DNA of 64,000 nt. It comes from Lanius collurio (Eukaryota; Chordata; Aves; Passeriformes; Laniidae). A program made the translations under genes and the position numbers. Positions 60,249-64,000 of the stretch are shown one piece after another. Within the stretch, counting starts at the first letter, position 1, and each line of letters starts with the position of its first letter. The stretch is taken from positions 2,347,934 to 2,411,933 of the forward strand of contig JACBWW010000046.1 of NCBI GenBank assembly GCA_020086605.1. The letters run 5' to 3'. The notes beneath the pieces are model-generated. The model was given only the letters and a program-made list of their open reading frames with translations. It was not told the DNA's origin and ran no database searches.

Positions 60249-63200
60249 CCCCTCACAACTGAACCCAAGAGGTTCCTGACACAGAAAGTCTTTGCAAAGT
60301 ACTTTTGTGTGATGCAGATACATATCCTTGCAGGCTTTGAATTTTGATCTTATAAAGCTGTCAATATTATTTACTTCTTGTGTAGTGACAGGCAATCGCT
60401 TCAAACCTGACAAATATTGAGTAATCTACTCAACCTTTTGCCATTCAGAGAGTAGCTGACAAATCTTTCTTCTTGGCTATCTTGTTTGTAATAACTTTTT
60501 TGACCAAAGAACAGCACTTTTTCTTCAGCCAGTAAAAATCTTCATCCCAAACTTCCTGACATTCAGCGAGCAAGTCACCTGTGTGCAGGAGCCCATAGAG
60601 GTGAAAGCAGCATAATTCACATTTTCCCCTTCAAACAGTTATTTTAAATTCATTTTACAGTGAGAAAACAGGCTTAAAAAAGGCTCCATACTTGAACATT
60701 TGTTCCAACATTCAGCAAAACAGATTTCAGTGAATTGTGAGGCATTTCTGTTACCTGGTGCCAAACCCAACTGCTTTGATGTTAAGATAAAAACATCCTG
60801 AATCTCGCCAGCAGGATAAGGAAAACACATTTTATGTGTTGCTTACACTCTCATTCATTCCTTGCCAGAAAGACAGTGTATTTAAAGCCTTCAAACTATT
60901 CACTTTTCTAACTTAGGGGTTGCATTGTTTGTAAACTTTCTATCCCATTTCTGGGTACAGGGATGCTCTGGTGCTCCATGGCAGAGACTGGACCCTGGCA
61001 ATCCTCATTTAAATTATGGAAGAATCCAAAGAAGAGCTGTTAGTGAGGAGGGAACAGTCTCTCCAGACATGTTGTTTGTAGCACATATTGATTTCTAGAG
61101 CATCATGGTAAGCAAAAGTTTAACAACCATAATTTTATGAAAATGACAATAGAACAGCACATCTGGTGAGAATTCATTTATGCTTTTTACATTTTTAACA
61201 ACCTGGCTATTTTTACTCTTCTCATCCTCTCAAAGGGAGTACAATGTAATGAAGCATGGAGCTGGAACTAGGCCACACCTCAGCTGGAAAATGTCAAATT
61301 CTATTATGCCATCCTCAAAAGCATAAATCATAGCTGCACATTTTTAAAGGTATAAATGAGGGAGGGAACAACATAAAACATTTATTTGAATTCATGCAAT
61401 GTATTTATAGTACAGAATGGTAGAGGATGAGTTTTTATTTATGTAATGTAGGAATATAGCAAATATTTAAAAGTAGGAATCTATGACACAATATCTTCTG
61501 TCTGCTGAGAAATGCCCTTGAACATTGAACATTATTGCATCTATTTTTTTCTGGTTGTCAGCTAACAAACTAACCTGTTTAATGTCAGGAACTGCTAGTT
61601 CCTCTGTCACTTAAAATCCTTAATTTCTATAGGAAGTAGTTTTAATTGTCTTTAGTTTAAAGACATAGTTGACCAGTATAATATTCAGGAGTCCGCATTT
61701 CATTTTTTTAATATTAAATTGTACCTTTCACGTGGCTTTTCCCGTGTTTCATTGCTTAAATTATGTATGGGGAGGAAAATCTTTCTCTTTGGCAGCAGCT
61801 GTACCACAGTTCATAACTATTCAAATAAATAAATAGCATTTACCAAGCACTTAGGAGGAGGAAGAAGGGTTGTTAAACTTTCTTATTTACTCTCACTGTT
61901 CCTGTTTTCTTCAATATTCTTTTTATTCCAAGAGATTTAGAACTGTGGAAGTCTGACCCTATTTACAATAACTTTGACTTTCTGGATATGTTCCACACCT
62001 CTCAATTCTGTAGCACAGTTTTTTAAAAGCTTTTCAGGATATTATACAAATTTTTAGATGACATTTTTGGGGACAGTTGGTATGCTACAAAAGAATGTGA
62101 TTATATACTTTCATGAGATATTTTTGGCTGCCTTTCAGCCTGGAGTAGATGAGGATCTTGGAAGAGTATTTAAAATGCTTGTACAACATAAGGATAATAG
62201 TAGGCTGATAGGGATTGTAGATTATGGTATATCTAATGTATAGAAAATAGGCTACATTCATTATTATGTAATTAAAATGGACTCAAACTCATCTCATTGC
62301 TACTACTAAAACTAAAACTATTGTACAGATCTAAAACTAATGTTACTTATTATCTAGTAAACATGTTCTTAATTTGAGCTACAACTTCTGTACCTCTACA
62401 GCTTTTGGGATCCTGGTGAAAGCTTTTGAGACAAATTGTCAGCTGAACACCACCTGTAAGAGCCATTTGCAGAACAGAATTCCATGTTCTGAGGCCCATT
62501 TTGCTCTGTGTGGGTTCTCCTATCTTACACTTAATGGGTTTTTCACACCAGCCTCAGGTGTAGGAACAACAGCCTCTGGGGTGTTATTTTCTCATGTCCT
62601 TTATCCAGAGAGATCTTGTGTGGCTGAACTTTGAGGGTTTATTTCTGACTTAGACTGGGATCAGGGGATGAGGATCTTTCCCAGTGAATGTCCCTGTTAT
62701 CCACATGTGTCTGTGAAACTAAGAAATGTAAACAGGGAATAGCTTGGTGCAGCCTGTGCTCTTCCTGTAGCCATTTATTGCCTTGCTCCTGGCCCAGTTC
62801 AGCAAATTTCTGTTGTTTAGGAGACATGAAACTGTCAGAGGCACAGAGATGACCATCTACTGCTTTGACCAACATCCCTGACATCAGGGACAAACCTTTG
62901 AATGGGACATTTAAGCCTGGATCAGGAAGTGGAGGACAGGTTGAGGATACCCCTGAGCCCGTTGTGCTGAGGGCTTGCATTCCCAAATCTCACATCTGCT
63001 GGTGCTTCCCGGCTGTGGAGCACATGTGTCCCTGTGCCACATTGCTGGAGGCCATCCAAGCAGTGACAGGGGTTTCTGTTCTCACATTGATTCATCCACT
63101 TGGAGTTCTTAATCCCGGATCTGGAGCTGAAAGCAGTTCAGGCTGTTTGCTCAGAACTGTCCCAGGTAACTCTTGGGTGGGATGGGGCAGGAGGGTAAAA

Positions 63201-64000
63201 TGGATTTGCTCTACTCAGTGACCACATCATCAACCTGTATAAATATATAAACTACACTGCCTTTTTATTTTCCTCACTGAGTAGATTTTTACTACTTTTT
63301 AGAGAAAGCCCTTGATCCAAACAATGCTGATGCCATTTAACTTCATCGTGTATCATACATTACCAGCTTGTATCTACAGAATATTCTTGTGCAGAAGATA
63401 TTTCAGTGTTGAACATTTGAAATCTTATCTACCGTTCTGTTCTGGCTGATTTAATCTCCTTGGCTTTAAATTGTCTGTCTGAAGTCACTGCAAAATGGAT
63501 CAAGAGGGGAACACTCAGCTCATTTAGAAGGAGGTTAAGAAGGTATTCTTGAGTTATTCTTAAGGGTACTTAACCTATTCTTCAAATTTTAAGGAGCTTT
63601 TCTTAGACTGAAGTGTTGCAAGGAGTAAGTTAAATATTTGAAGCTGAAGCCAGATAGTTTAAGAATATTATGGTTTGTCTTGTACAGTCTCAGCAGCGAT
63701 TTCTTTCCCTTCCTGACCACTTCATGCCCACAGCACATCTCCACTTCAGCTTGGGCAGCACAGCCCTGGGTCACAGCCACTTTGCAAACCAGGGGGTGAA
63801 TCAAAGTAGCTTTAAAACAACGCTGAGGAATTGGAAGAGAAAAAAGTAAAAATAGAAGTCAGGGCACAAGGAAGCTGGAAGGGGAGGCTGTTCCCTGGCA
63901 GCAGGGACTGAGCCAAGGGCAAACAGCCAGTGCAGTCAGTAAAGGGTTAATGTTCAGTGCCTCTCCTCAGCCCTGCACAGACATGTGCCCGCTAATTTTC
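60249..64000. other. Non-coding DNA to the window end
   Basis: No gene is supported. The patch at 62,640-63,220 has frames of 115 codons (minus) and 118 codons (plus) that overlap each other and resemble no known protein. The bases 'tagcatttaccaagcactta' near 61,840 faintly recall an ancient CORE-SINE, too weak to annotate. Confidence 0.5.

Noticed and set aside
61835..61860. 'tagcatttaccaagcactta' like a CORE-SINE/MIR
   Set aside because: About 20 bases only; not enough to separate it from chance.
62639..63221. Overlapping 115- and 118-codon frames on opposite strands
   Set aside because: Neither resembles a known family, there are no clear splice or promoter signals, and the region is merely GC-richer than its surroundings.

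Overview
This 64 kb window looks like non-coding nuclear DNA from a bird, probably a songbird. The evidence is low gene and repeat density, AT-rich unique sequence, decayed CR1 LINE pieces (including 3' ends with the characteristic 'ggttggaagggac' core), and two solo retroviral LTRs in an otherwise repeat-poor background. No protein-coding exon, rRNA, tRNA or snRNA could be supported. Reading frames outside the satellite and LTR are short, unlike any family I recognise, and often overlap on both strands, as expected by chance. The window could be a gene desert or a very large intron; the sequence alone does not decide this.

Layout. 1-3,550 is unique AT-rich DNA with a TTA/TTG microsatellite near 2.0 kb and a 16-bp direct repeat near 2.45 kb. 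3,631-4,555 is a striking array of about 185 five-base units (GAGCT/GAGCC and variants), which resembles the pentamer core of immunoglobulin switch regions in motif only. 4.6-12.5 kb is unique sequence with a cluster of three GTGATAA motifs at 9.3 kb and an eroded CR1 reverse-transcriptase fragment at 11.9 kb. A 390-base assembly gap (12,505-12,894) borders a 30-bp AT-rich tandem repeat. 13-22.8 kb is unique sequence. 22,873-23,464 is a solo LTR with perfect 8-bp terminal inverted repeats and a perfect 5-bp target duplication. 34,497-35,262 is a second, different solo LTR with a TATA box, a polyadenylation signal and a perfect 12-bp hairpin. The remainder is unique sequence with CR1 3' fragments at 38.2 and 56.4 kb, a nearly perfect 55-bp tandem duplication at 45.0 kb, and a 4-base gap at 60,245.

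No set of genes working together can be described here. Any function is likely regulatory or structural: possible enhancers, LTR-derived promoters and poly(A) sites, and an unstable tandem array. The most unusual object is the pentamer array, followed by the two LTRs and the hairpin in the second one.
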